NCBI GenBank assembly: GCA_011041825.1 | Contig: DRAO01000375.1 | Coordinates: 1 to 6,547 of the forward strand | Direction of reading: 5' to 3' | From: Chloroflexota bacterium | GTDB taxonomy: Bacteria; Chloroflexota; Anaerolineae; SpSt-600 | Length of the DNA: 6,547 nucleotides | Part shown: in pieces, positions 1-6,434 of the stretch | How the letters are laid out: every line of letters starts with the position of its first letter | How positions within the stretch are numbered: position 1 is the stretch's first letter | Position numbers and translations under genes: made by a program | The notes under the pieces: model-generated | What the model saw: the letters and a program-made list of their open reading frames with translations, nothing else | Databases searched by the model: none | What the model was told of the DNA's origin: nothing

Positions 1-3000
1 GCGGTAGCGGCATTGGCGGCAAAGGCTTTGAGCCGCCAGGCATCGGCGGGGGTGAACTGGCCTGGCTTTGTGCCGTCCACACACAGGAAGCCCAGCGTGG
101 TGCCCTTAACCCGCAGGGGTGCCGCCACATAGGAACGCAGCCACTCCCACCCTTTTAGCTTAACCCATTCGGGGTCGGCAGCCGTATCAGGGATGAGCAC
201 GGCGTCCCCCGTCTCCACCATCTTCATCAGGTTGGGGTACTCGCTGATTTGGAAGAGGAGGCCGGCTATCTGGTCCTCCACACCAAAGCGTTCGTACCCC
301 CGCCATCGCACCACCCGAGCTTTATCTTCGCCAGGGACCAGGAGCATAACGTTGAAGGCGTCCCCCGCCACCACCTGCTGTACCTGGTCCAATATGCGGT
401 CCAGAACCTCATTGATATCAAGGGTGCTGCTTACGGCAATGGCAGCCTCGGCCAGGGCCTGGGCCAATTCCCGCTGCTCCTGCTCAGCCCGGAAGAGGTG
501 GGCGTTCTCAATGGCTGCGGCGGCGTGGCTGGCGAAGATGCTCAACAGGTGCAGGTCATCCTCGGTAAAGGCGCCGGTGCGGGTGGTGTTATCCAGGGAG
601 ATAATCCCAATGGTGTGGCCCTTCACCTGAAGGGGGGCAACGATGGCCGATTTGATGGCCCGTATCTCCTCTATATCCCCGTTGTAACGGATTTCGGGGT
701 CAGCCCGGGCATCGGGAATGAGGAGAGGCTTCCCCTCCCGCATCGCTTTCGCCGAGTAGCCTTCCGTCCTGGGGAAACGCACCTCCTTTATCCTTGGGTC
801 GCTGTAACCGACCAGGGCCTGGATGGTCAGTTCGCCGGTCTGTTCATCCACCAGGAGGATGGAGCCTTTCTCGGCTCCAGGGATTATCTCGATGGCGGTG
901 GAGAGGATTTCCTCCAGGAGCTTTTCCGGCTCCAGGGTGCTGGTCAGGGCAGCGCTGGCCTGGAAGAGGGATTCCAATTCGGCAAGCTTCCTCTCGAGGT
1001 CCTTGCGAAGCTGCACGTTCTCAAGGGCGATGCCAGCCTGTTCAGCCAGGGCTGAGAGGAGGAGGATGTCTTCCCTGGTGACGGAACCCACTTCCTCATC
1101 CTCCACGTTTATCACCCCGACGACTTTGCCTCTGACTTTTACGGGCACATCCATCTCAGAGCGGGTGACCAGGCCCGGATAGCCCTTCACAAAGCGGGGG
1201 TCCTTAGTGACATCGGGAACATAGATGGGTTCACCGCTACGGGCGACAGCCACAGTGATCCCCTTTTCCCCATCTAAGGGAAGGCGCAGGGGATTTTCAG
1301 GCATCGGATAGCCCCGGATGGCCTTGAGGTAAAGTTCGTTCTTCTCTTCATCCACTGCCAGGAAGGCAACGGCATTGTATTTCAACATCTTCTCAGCGGC
1401 ATCGAGGATGGCTTCGATGATTTCGTCTTCGCTGGCGGCCATAACCAGCTCTCGGCCCAGCTTGCGGATGGCATCAAGCCTCTCCTGAAGCCTGACCTTA
1501 TCGGTGATGTCGTGGCGGATGACGACGATGGAAGAGACCTCCCCTTTCTCGCTGAAGATGGGGGAAGCCATTATCTCCAGATAGCGCTTCTCACCCCGGG
1601 GGCCGGGCTTTTCCTCGTAGGTGAGGTAGATGGGCTTCTTCTCCGCCAGAACCCGCCGGATGTAACAAGGCCGTTGTTCCTCCTCTGGACAGGGGCTATC
1701 CTGGCCATAAAACACCTCGTAACAACGGCGGCCCCGAATCTGCTCCCGGGAGAGGCCCAGATGTTCCAGGACTTTGGCATTCGCATCTATGATGGTGTAA
1801 TCCGATGCCACCAGGAGGGCTTCATCCTGGATGTTGTTGGCGGCGGTGAAGAGGAGGCCCAGGGTTTGCTTGACCCTCTCGTACAGCCTGGCGTTGTGCA
1901 GGGCTATGGCTATCTGGGAAGCCAGCGCTTCCATTGCCAGGGTGTCCAGATGATTGAAAGCGCCTGCCTCCTTGCTCTGAATATCCAGGGCCCCGATAAC
2001 CCGTTTCCTGAATTTCAGGGGAACGCACAACTCTGAGCGGGTGACGCCTTTGGGAACGGGGCCAGGGATATAACGGGGGTCTTCCTCCACATTGTTCGAG
2101 AGCACAGTCTCACCGTGGGTGATGGCCCAGCCTATTATGCCCTCGCTTAACGGCTGGCGGTATTCGCCCTTTATCAAGGAGGCGAGCCCGCCGGAGACGG
2201 CTTTGAGCACGGCATATTGGCCTTCTACAAGGAGGATGGCCACGCCGTAATAGCCAAATTTCTCCTGGATGGCCTTGACCACTTCGGCCAGGAGCTGCTC
2301 AGGCTCCAGGGTGGTGGCTATGCATCGGGTAACTTCGTTTATCAGGGCCAGTTGAGTGGCCCTTTTCTTCTCCTGTTGATGGAGAAGGGCGTTGCGGATG
2401 GAGAGGGCCGCCTGTGAGGCAACAGTGGAGAGGAGTTCCACATCCTTCTCATCATAAGCATTGGGGCGGTATGATTGAACCGAGATTATCCCCACCACCT
2501 CATCTTCCGTCATCACTGGCACAGCCAGATAGGACAAAGGGATTTTGCCGGTTCCCCAGACTCGAAAGCTATAACGGCCCTTCTCTTTCTCCATATTGGT
2601 TATGAGTAAGGGCTTCTTGTTGGTTATCACCCATTCCGAAATGGAAGAAGCCAGCTTTGTCCGGATTCGAGGCTCCCTTACCCCCGCATCCACCATCAGC
2701 AGGGAGTCCAACTCCCTGGTTTGAGGGTAATAGATGGCGAGGTAAAAAACATCGGCCTCCAGGATGGTAATTATCTCCTGGTAGATGGCCTCGGCCAGCT
2801 TTTCGGGGTCCAGGGAGTAAGCAGCGGCTTTAGCTATCCTGTTGAGGAGGAGGAGCCGTCGTGCCTCATCCGAAACGGCCTCTTTCAGCTCCTCCTTTTT
2901 TTCCATCACGTTTGCGACTATGGCTAAGGGGTGGTCTTCTCCCCGCAACACGGAAAACTTGAGGAACACGGAGATTGGCCGGCCTTCAGGAGGGTATACC

Positions 3001-3260
3001 TTGGTGGAGATGGTTTCCAGGGCCGGGGCTGAGAGGATAGCCTTTATAGCCTGGTCATCGAGGCTGGGGATGAATTTCCAGACGGGTTTGCCAATAGCTT
3101 CTCCACCCGAGATGCCGAGGATTTCCAGGGCTTTGTAGTTAGCCCCTACAATCTCCCCCTCTAAGGAAATGATGATAACCCCTGTGGCGAGGCCGTCCAG
3201 CAGGTCGGTAACGAGGTCGGGAGTGCGGGCCAGACGGCTCAGGAATTTACCCTGACCCAT
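1..3260 (-). CDS. Multi-domain PAS/GAF signal-sensing protein, C-terminus beyond window
   Basis: This is the N-terminal 1086 codons of a large soluble sensor, read without a stop from an ATG at 3260-3258 that is preceded by GGGAGGAG. The domains I read, by approximate residues, are PAS 19-120, GAF 139-293, GAF 302-461, PAS 466-594, GAF 594-749, GAF 758-921 and a last GAF from 927 that is cut by the window edge. GAF signatures recur, for example NNVEEDPRYIPG, DVTKDPRFV, VTRSEMDVPVKVRGKVVGVINV and LSALAEQAGIALENV. The second PAS holds Cys513, Cys524 and Cys532 (RRCYEVFYG...SPCPEE...RPCYIRR). No membrane segment or signal peptide is visible, so it is probably cytoplasmic. In this class GAF and PAS domains bind small ligands or cofactors and pass the signal to a histidine kinase, GGDEF or phosphatase domain; none is in view, so the output is unknown. 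It is divergent from the patatin gene. Domain class is very secure; ligands are not known. Confidence 0.93.
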   Translation of the reverse strand, partial: MGQGKFLSRLARTPDLVTDLLDGLATGVIIISLEGEIVGANYKALEILGISGGEAIGKPVWKFIPSLDDQAIKAILSAPALETISTKVYPPEGRPISVFLKFSVLRGEDHPLAIVANVMEKKEELKEAVSDEARRLLLLNRIAKAAAYSLDPEKLAEAIYQEIITILEADVFYLAIYYPQTRELDSLLMVDAGVREPRIRTKLASSISEWVITNKKPLLITNMEKEKGRYSFRVWGTGKIPLSYLAVPVMTEDEVVGIISVQSYRPNAYDEKDVELLSTVASQAALSIRNALLHQQEKKRATQLALINEVTRCIATTLEPEQLLAEVVKAIQEKFGYYGVAILLVEGQYAVLKAVSGGLASLIKGEYRQPLSEGIIGWAITHGETVLSNNVEEDPRYIPGPVPKGVTRSELCVPLKFRKRVIGALDIQSKEAGAFNHLDTLAMEALASQIAIALHNARLYERVKQTLGLLFTAANNIQDEALLVASDYTIIDANAKVLEHLGLSREQIRGRRCYEVFYGQDSPCPEEEQRPCYIRRVLAEKKPIYLTYEEKPGPRGEKRYLEIMASPIFSEKGEVSSIVVIRHDITDKVRLQERLDAIRKLGRELVMAASEDEIIEAILDAAEKMLKYNAVAFLAVDEEKNELYLKAIRGYPMPENPLRLPLDGEKGITVAVARSGEPIYVPDVTKDPRFVKGYPGLVTRSEMDVPVKVRGKVVGVINVEDEEVGSVTREDILLLSALAEQAGIALENVQLRKDLERKLAELESLFQASAALTSTLEPEKLLEEILSTAIEIIPGAEKGSILLVDEQTGELTIQALVGYSDPRIKEVRFPRTEGYSAKAMREGKPLLIPDARADPEIRYNGDIEEIRAIKSAIVAPLQVKGHTIGIISLDNTTRTGAFTEDDLHLLSIFASHAAAAIENAHLFRAEQEQRELAQALAEAAIAVSSTLDINEVLDRILDQVQQVVAGDAFNVMLLVPGEDKARVVRWRGYERFGVEDQIAGLLFQISEYPNLMKMVETGDAVLIPDTAADPEWVKLKGWEWLRSYVAAPLRVKGTTLGFLCVDGTKPGQFTPADAWRLKAFAANAAT

Positions 3261-3329
3261 AGCTCCTCCCTTCAATAGCAGGTTTTCGTGAGGCTGGAGA
3301 AGACAGCGGTTTATCGAAAATCTTCCACA

Positions 3330-3348
3330 AGAATTATACATTAATTCT
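3330..3348. promoter_or_regulatory. Perfect 7-5-7 dyad over the sensor promoter -10 box
   Basis: AGAATTA (3330-3336) and TAATTCT (3342-3348) are exact reverse complements separated by TACAT. The dyad covers the whole -10 box of the minus-strand promoter, where a bound dimeric regulator would block or remodel initiation. The arms are AT-rich, so chance symmetry is possible. No regulator gene is visible in the window. Confidence 0.4.
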
Positions 3349-3361
3349 AATGCAGGTGCAA
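3333..3361 (-). promoter_or_regulatory. Sigma-70-type promoter of the PAS/GAF sensor gene
   Basis: Read on the minus strand, a -35 box TTGCAC (3361-3356) is followed after exactly 17 bp by a perfect -10 TATAAT (3338-3333). Transcription would start near 3326, giving a leader of roughly 65 nt before the ATG at 3260. The location, spacing and perfect -10 make this a good housekeeping-type promoter prediction. Confidence 0.72.
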
Positions 3362-3377
3362 CCCTTAGCAAGTTGCA
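3357..3377. promoter_or_regulatory. Dyad TGCAAC-N9-GTTGCA between divergent promoters
   Basis: TGCAAC (3357-3362) and GTTGCA (3372-3377) form a perfect 6-bp inverted repeat whose centres of symmetry lie about 15 bp apart. It overlaps the -35 box of the sensor promoter (3361-3356) and ends 5 bp before the -35 box of the patatin promoter (3383). That placement suits a shared operator or activator site acting on both genes. Only six bases per arm are conserved, so this is tentative. Confidence 0.33.
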
Positions 3378-3382
3378 TTTCC

Positions 3383-3411
3383 TTGACAAACCATCCTCTT
3401 TGGTATATCCT
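3383..3411 (+). promoter_or_regulatory. Sigma-70-type promoter of the patatin gene
   Basis: A consensus -35 TTGACA (3383-3388) is followed after 17 bp by TATCCT (3406-3411), which matches TATAAT at four of six positions including the first two and the last. Transcription would begin near 3418, about 32 nt before the GTG start. The two divergent -35 boxes are only 21 bp apart, so RNA polymerases at the two promoters may interfere with each other. Confidence 0.7.
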
Positions 3412-3449
3412 CATAGCTGAACACCCGCACGAAAGAAAGGAGGTAAGAG

Positions 3450-4367
3450 GTGGCTGAGAAGAAGCCTGTCGCTTTCGTCCTCAGTGGAGGCGGCAACCGA
3501 GGAGCCCTGGAAGTAGGAGCACTCCAAGCCCTCTTTGAACACGGCATTACCCCTGATATCCTGGTGGGGACCTCGGCAGGGGCGATGAACGCCGCTTTTA
3601 TCGCCATCAACCCAACCCTGGAAGGTGCTTACGAATTAGGGTCACTGTGGAAGGGCATCCGCAAGGAAGATGTCTATTCCGGCAACTGGTTCACTATGGC
3701 CTGGCGCTTCCTGACCGGTAAGGATAGCCTCTTCTCCAGCGAAAATGTCCGCCGTTTGGTGGAGAAATACATCCCTCCTGATAAAAGGAAGTTCGGCGAC
3801 CTCGATGTGCAATTGTACATAACTTCTGCCAACATCAACACCTCTACCCTCTACCTCTTCGGCGAGGACCCCGAGGGTTCGATTGTGGATGCGGTGATGT
3901 CAAGCACTGCTTTGCCTCTGGTGTTCCCCCCGGTGGAATACAACGGCTGGCAATACGTGGATGGGGGAGTGGTAGCCAATGTACCCATAGAAATCGCCAT
4001 TGAGAAAGGGGCCAAGGAAATATATGCCATTGATGTAAGCTATGCCGGGCAGATTCGCCTTAACATCCACGGTATTATCAACATAGGCCGTCGGTGCATC
4101 ACCGTGATGCTCTACCAGCACCTCCTGGAAGACCTGGAAGAGGCAGCGGAGAATCCAGACGTTACGCTCCATCACATCCGCATAACCGCTTATGCTGAGA
4201 TTGACCCCTATGACTTCTCCAAGAGTGCGGAGATGATAGCCGAGGGCAAGCGGATTACCGAAGAATATCTCAAATCCCCGAGGCCAGGCTTCTACCCGGT
4301 GAGGATTATGGAAGCAGCTCCACCTCCTCCTGGGGCCAGGATATGGCAGCGGAAGAGGAAAAAGTAG
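3450..4367 (+). CDS. Patatin-like phospholipase family protein
   Basis: This 305-aa protein is a predicted Ser-Asp dyad lipid acyl hydrolase. An oxyanion-hole loop SGGGNRGA lies at residues 12-19, the nucleophile elbow GTSAG at 40-44 (Ser42), and the DGG motif with the catalytic Asp at 171-173 (YVDGGVVANVPI). The length is typical of compact bacterial patatins. No signal peptide or membrane segment is seen, so it probably acts in the cytoplasm or at the inner membrane face on phospholipid or other esters; the substrate cannot be read from sequence. The start is GTG at 3450, chosen because a near-perfect Shine-Dalgarno AAAGGAGGT (3436-3444) lies 5 nt upstream. The C-terminus is unusual: a run of four prolines followed by a strongly basic RKRKK tail, which might aid binding to acidic membranes. 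It is divergent from the sensor, and the next promoter starts immediately after its stop, so it is likely monocistronic. Confidence 0.92.
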   Translation: MAEKKPVAFVLSGGGNRGALEVGALQALFEHGITPDILVGTSAGAMNAAFIAINPTLEGAYELGSLWKGIRKEDVYSGNWFTMAWRFLTGKDSLFSSENVRRLVEKYIPPDKRKFGDLDVQLYITSANINTSTLYLFGEDPEGSIVDAVMSSTALPLVFPPVEYNGWQYVDGGVVANVPIEIAIEKGAKEIYAIDVSYAGQIRLNIHGIINIGRRCITVMLYQHLLEDLEEAAENPDVTLHHIRITAYAEIDPYDFSKSAEMIAEGKRITEEYLKSPRPGFYPVRIMEAAPPPPGARIWQRKRKK

Positions 4368-4396
4368 TTGACAAGATTTTACCTTTGTGGTAATCT
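4368..4396 (+). promoter_or_regulatory. Promoter of the zinc-ribbon/2-oxoacid oxidoreductase operon
   Basis: A consensus TTGACA (4368-4373) begins at the first base after the patatin stop codon. With 17-bp spacing the -10 is TAATCT (4391-4396), which matches the consensus at three of six positions. A strong -35 combined with a weak -10 is common at regulated promoters, and a dyad starts right at the last base of the -10. Initiation is expected near 4403. The -10 assignment is less sure than the -35. Confidence 0.55.
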
Positions 4397-4414
4397 ATAC
4401 CCCTGGTGGGTATA
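4396..4414. promoter_or_regulatory. Candidate CsoR/CstR-like operator at the transcription start
   Basis: TATACCC (4396-4402) and GGGTATA (4408-4414) are a perfect 7-bp inverted repeat around CTGGT. The dyad begins on the last base of the -10 and spans the expected start site, the classical position for a repressor. From memory, operators of the CsoR family (Cu(I)-sensing CsoR, persulfide-sensing CstR) have the form ATACCC-spacer-GGGTAT, and this site fits that pattern. The family assignment is an inference: no CsoR-like gene is present here, and other repressors could use a similar dyad. Confidence 0.45.
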
Positions 4415-4417
4415 TAA

Positions 4418-4439
4418 CTATCAGGGGAGGGGGTGATAG
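4418..4439 (+). promoter_or_regulatory. Leader hairpin displaying the Shine-Dalgarno sequence in its loop
   Basis: CTATCA (4418-4423) pairs perfectly with TGATAG (4434-4439), leaving a ten-base purine loop GGGGAGGGGG that holds the ribosome binding site. The hairpin ends one base before the ATG at 4441. A six-bp, AU-rich stem is weak, so it may only shape translation modestly. It also supports 4441 as the true start of the zinc-ribbon gene. Confidence 0.4.
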
Positions 4440-4440
4440 G

Positions 4441-4647
4441 ATGCCCATCTATGAATATCAATGCCAGGATTGCCAGGAGAAATTCGAGCTACTGGTGCTC
4501 TCCAGTTCAAAAGCCGATGACGTGGAGTGCCCGAGGTGTCACAGCCGTAACGTGCGCAGGATGATTTCCCTCTTTGGACGGGTAAATTCAGGAGGGAGCT
4601 CCAGTTCTGTAAGCTCTTCCTGCCCAAGCTACACGGGCAGCGGCTGA
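4441..4647 (+). CDS. FmdB-type zinc-ribbon protein
   Basis: The 68-aa product opens with MPIYEYQC, the hallmark of the FmdB/CxxC_CxxC_SSSS family. It carries two CxxC knuckles at Cys8/Cys11 and Cys30/Cys33, which should bind one zinc. After the ribbon comes a conserved-looking RRMISLFG stretch and then a flexible, low-complexity Ser/Gly tail, as is usual for this family. It was first described as a putative regulator near formamidase or amidase genes, but its molecular role is unsettled. The frame is open further upstream to a GTG at 4387, but that would place the start inside the promoter and operator. The ATG at 4441 has the GGAGGGGGTGAT ribosome site and the family's canonical N-terminus. 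It is the first gene of a four-gene unit leading into the oxidoreductase. Confidence 0.9.
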   Translation: MPIYEYQCQDCQEKFELLVLSSSKADDVECPRCHSRNVRRMISLFGRVNSGGSSSSVSSSCPSYTGSG

Positions 4648-4660
4648 AAGATTTAGCAGA

Positions 4661-4677
4661 GGGGGCAGGATGCCCCT
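4661..4677 (+). other. Intercistronic hairpin between zinc-ribbon and 74-aa genes
   Basis: GGGGCA (4662-4667) and TGCCCC (4671-4676) form a perfect six-bp GC-rich stem over a GGA loop, extended by a G-U pair at 4661/4677. No U-run follows; the next bases run into the GAGGTGA ribosome site of the following gene. It is therefore unlikely to be a terminator and more likely an mRNA-stabilising or processing structure that sets relative expression of the two cistrons. Confidence 0.45.
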
Positions 4678-4693
4678 CAAGAGGTGAATCCCT

Positions 4694-4918
4694 ATGCAGA
4701 GTGACCTGGAAAAATTGCACAGGCTGTTCCCCTATTGGATTGAGCACAACGAAGAACACGCCCAGAAATTTGAGGACTGGGCTAGGAGGGCCAGGGAGAT
4801 AGGGTTGGAAGAGGTGGCTGCCAGGCTGACCAGAGCCGTGCAACTCCTTCGGGACGCCAACCGGGAGCTGGAAGCTGGCTACGAGTGGCTTAAGGTCAGC
4901 AAGCTGCCCTATGTGTAG
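4694..4918 (+). CDS. Small helical protein of unknown function with HNEEH motif
   Basis: I do not recognise a named family. The 74-aa product is rich in charged residues and Leu/Ala and should be almost entirely alpha-helical. The first helix carries FPYWIEHNEEHAQKFEDW, which puts His18 and His22 four residues apart with Glu17 and Glu21 alongside. That geometry can bind a metal on one helix face, though no metal is proven. Two further amphipathic helices follow (roughly 32-52 and 53-68). The ATG at 4694 is supported by GAGGTGA (4681-4687) six bases upstream. The gene lies 46 bp after the zinc-ribbon gene and 19 bp before the ferredoxin gene, so co-transcription is very likely. A role tied to the oxidoreductase or to metal handling is only suggested by this context. 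Confidence 0.82.
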   Translation: MQSDLEKLHRLFPYWIEHNEEHAQKFEDWARRAREIGLEEVAARLTRAVQLLRDANRELEAGYEWLKVSKLPYV

Positions 4919-4937
4919 CGTCACGGGAGGGATAGAA

Positions 4938-5174
4938 ATGCCCCGGCATCACGTCCGCATCGAAATCAAAAATGAGTGGTGCAAGGGTTGCTACATCTGT
5001 GTGGATATGTGTCCCAAGGGAGTGCTTGAGGTGGATAAGAGCATTTTCATCAGGGGGTTCCACCCCGTGAAAGTAGCCCGACCGGAGGACTGCATAGCTT
5101 GCCGATTGTGCGAGCTGTGGTGCCCTGACCTGGCCATAGCCGTCTGCGAAGAAGCCGAGGAGGAGGCCGTCTAA
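4938..5174 (+). CDS. korD: 2-oxoacid:ferredoxin oxidoreductase delta subunit (2x[4Fe-4S] ferredoxin)
   Basis: This 78-aa ferredoxin-like subunit has two complete cluster motifs: CKGCYICVDMCP (Cys15, 18, 21, 25) and CIACRLCELWCP (Cys52, 55, 58, 62). Each cysteine group should ligate one [4Fe-4S] cluster, with the last Cys of each group completing the other motif's cluster in the usual crossed pattern. In four-subunit enzymes of this family the delta subunit carries electrons from the thiamine site toward external ferredoxin. A basic N-terminus precedes the first motif and an acidic EEAEEEAV tail follows the second. An upstream in-frame ATG at 4911 overlaps the preceding gene and lacks a ribosome site. 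The ATG at 4938 has GGGAGG (4925-4930) at good spacing and gives the usual subunit length. Its stop overlaps the next ATG by one base (TAATG), which implies translational coupling and equal stoichiometry. Substrate (2-oxoglutarate or branched-chain) is inferred. Confidence 0.88.
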   Translation: MPRHHVRIEIKNEWCKGCYICVDMCPKGVLEVDKSIFIRGFHPVKVARPEDCIACRLCELWCPDLAIAVCEEAEEEAV

Positions 5175-6331
5175 TGCCGCAGGGAGGATGGATTACCCGT
5201 AAAAGCCCGCTAGCGCCTGGGCGCTATTTTATGCAAGGGGATGAAGCCTGTGCCGAAGGTGCCATTGCTGCCGGATGTAACTATTATGCTGGCTATCCTA
5301 TCACCCCCGCCAGTGAAATAATGCACCACATCTGCAAACGCTTCCTGGAGCTGGCCGAGGGGAGAGTATTCATTCAGATGGAAGACGAGATAGGCTCCAT
5401 AGCCTCCTGCATCGGTGCTTCCTGGGCTGGGGCTAAAGCGATGACGGCCACCAGCGGCCCCGGCATTTCCCTGATGTTAGAGAACATCGGCTACGCCATT
5501 ATGACCGAAGTGCCCGTAGTGGTGGTGGATGTGCAGCGGGCTGGGCCTTCCACCGGCCAGGCCACCCGACCTGCCCAAGGTGATGTAATGCAATTGCACT
5601 GGGGAACCCACGGAGATGGCGAGGTCATTGTGCTGGCACCCTGGTCCGTACAGGAGATGTTTGACCTCACCATCAGGGCTTTCAACCTGGCCGAGATGTT
5701 CCGGGTTCCCGTTTTCCTCGCTGCCGATGAAGCTGTGGGCCATATGCGAGAGAGCCTCGAAATCCCCGCTGAGGTGCGAACCTACGAGAGGGTAAAGCCC
5801 CTTCCTGGGGAACGCCTCCCGCCTTTTGGCGGCGCCGAGGTCCCGCCTATGCCTGCTTTCGGAGAAGGACACAGGCTGCTGGTAACCGGTTCCACCCACG
5901 ATGAATGGGGATACCGGCGCACAATAAGCTCAGAAGCCCAAGCCAGCCTGGTAAGCCGGTTCAAAGCCAAGATTTTCAACCACCTGGATGAAATCGTCAG
6001 GGTGGAAAAGCGCTTCTGCGAAGGGGAACTGGATGTCCTCGTGGTTGCTTATGGTTTCACCGCCCGAAGCGCATTGGCGGCTGTAAGGGAAGCCCGTAAC
6101 AGAGGGATCAAAGCCGGGCTCTTACGCCTCCAAACCCTCTGGCCCTTCCCCGAAAGGGAGCTCGCCGAGGCCGTAAAATACGCCCGTGCTGTCTTGGTAC
6201 CTGAGATGAACCAGGGCCAAATGCTCCGAGAGGTGCAGCGGATTTTCCCCCAAGCTGTGGGTTATAACAAAACCAACGGCGAGGTCATAACCCCTCCCGA
6301 GATCTCAGGAGCCATCGAACAAATCCGCTAA
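5174..6331 (+). CDS. korA: 2-oxoacid:ferredoxin oxidoreductase alpha subunit (KorA/VorB type)
   Basis: The 385-aa product matches the alpha subunit of the enzyme that oxidatively decarboxylates 2-oxoacids to acyl-CoA with reduction of ferredoxin, or runs in reverse for CO2 fixation. Landmarks are GYPITPASEI at 40-49, EDEIGSIASCIGASWAGAKAMTATSGPG ending near 97 (given as key residues Glu70, Glu72 and the TSGPG loop), the QRAGPSTGQATRPAQGD substrate/TPP-side segment near 120-137, and a C-terminal Rossmann-like domain with VPEMNQGQM. At this length it lacks the fused N-terminal gamma domain seen in the roughly 600-aa forms, so a separate gamma gene is expected. GAGGAGG precedes the ATG, which overlaps the delta stop. 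The family is firm; 2-oxoglutarate as substrate is the usual default and is not proven. The TPP-binding beta subunit, required for activity, does not follow within the next 216 bp. Confidence 0.92.
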   Translation: MPQGGWITRKSPLAPGRYFMQGDEACAEGAIAAGCNYYAGYPITPASEIMHHICKRFLELAEGRVFIQMEDEIGSIASCIGASWAGAKAMTATSGPGISLMLENIGYAIMTEVPVVVVDVQRAGPSTGQATRPAQGDVMQLHWGTHGDGEVIVLAPWSVQEMFDLTIRAFNLAEMFRVPVFLAADEAVGHMRESLEIPAEVRTYERVKPLPGERLPPFGGAEVPPMPAFGEGHRLLVTGSTHDEWGYRRTISSEAQASLVSRFKAKIFNHLDEIVRVEKRFCEGELDVLVVAYGFTARSALAAVREARNRGIKAGLLRLQTLWPFPERELAEAVKYARAVLVPEMNQGQMLREVQRIFPQAVGYNKTNGEVITPPEISGAIEQIR

Positions 6332-6393
6332 CCTGGTAACCTCTTCCCTCTTACCCTTCCAGCGCTTGGCTCAGAGCTTGTAGCTCCAGGTTA
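6329..6393 (+). other. Long-loop inverted repeat after korA, weak
   Basis: TAACCTGG (6329-6336, starting at the korA stop codon) and CCAGGTTA (6386-6393) are exact reverse complements 49 bases apart. Within the loop a five-bp hairpin GAGCT-TGT-AGCTC (6374-6386) sits next to the right arm. No U-run follows, so I do not call a terminator. It could form a branched 3'-end structure on the mRNA or be a chance match. Confidence 0.25.
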
Positions 6394-6434
6394 AAGGTTT
6401 CCGTTCTTGTTTACAAAATTGCACGATAAGGAGG

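Noticed and set aside
249..1055. A 268-codon open frame on the plus strand
   Set aside because: It lies entirely antisense to the GAF domains of the sensor, whose translation has clear family motifs throughout. The plus-strand product is Gly/Leu-rich with no recognisable domain, a codon-bias shadow.
3283..3320. TTTTCG/CGAAAA pairing in the sensor leader as a riboswitch
   Set aside because: Six pairs around a 26-base loop in a leader of about 65 nt are too little structure, and no known riboswitch motif is seen.
3450..4367. Patatin as effector of an antiphage system such as CBASS
   Set aside because: No nucleotide cyclase, ubiquitin-like accessory gene or other defence gene is present, and the neighbours are a sensor and metabolic genes. 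The compact single-domain patatin fits a housekeeping lipase-like family better.
4421..4924. A 167-codon open frame on the minus strand
   Set aside because: It covers the zinc-ribbon and HNEEH genes in antisense. Those have ribosome sites and, for the ribbon, a firm family signature; the minus-strand product is Pro/Ser-rich without motifs.
4911..4937. Upstream ATG at 4911 as the start of the ferredoxin subunit
   Set aside because: It overlaps the previous gene, lacks a ribosome site and adds residues not typical of the family; the ATG at 4938 has GGGAGG at proper distance.
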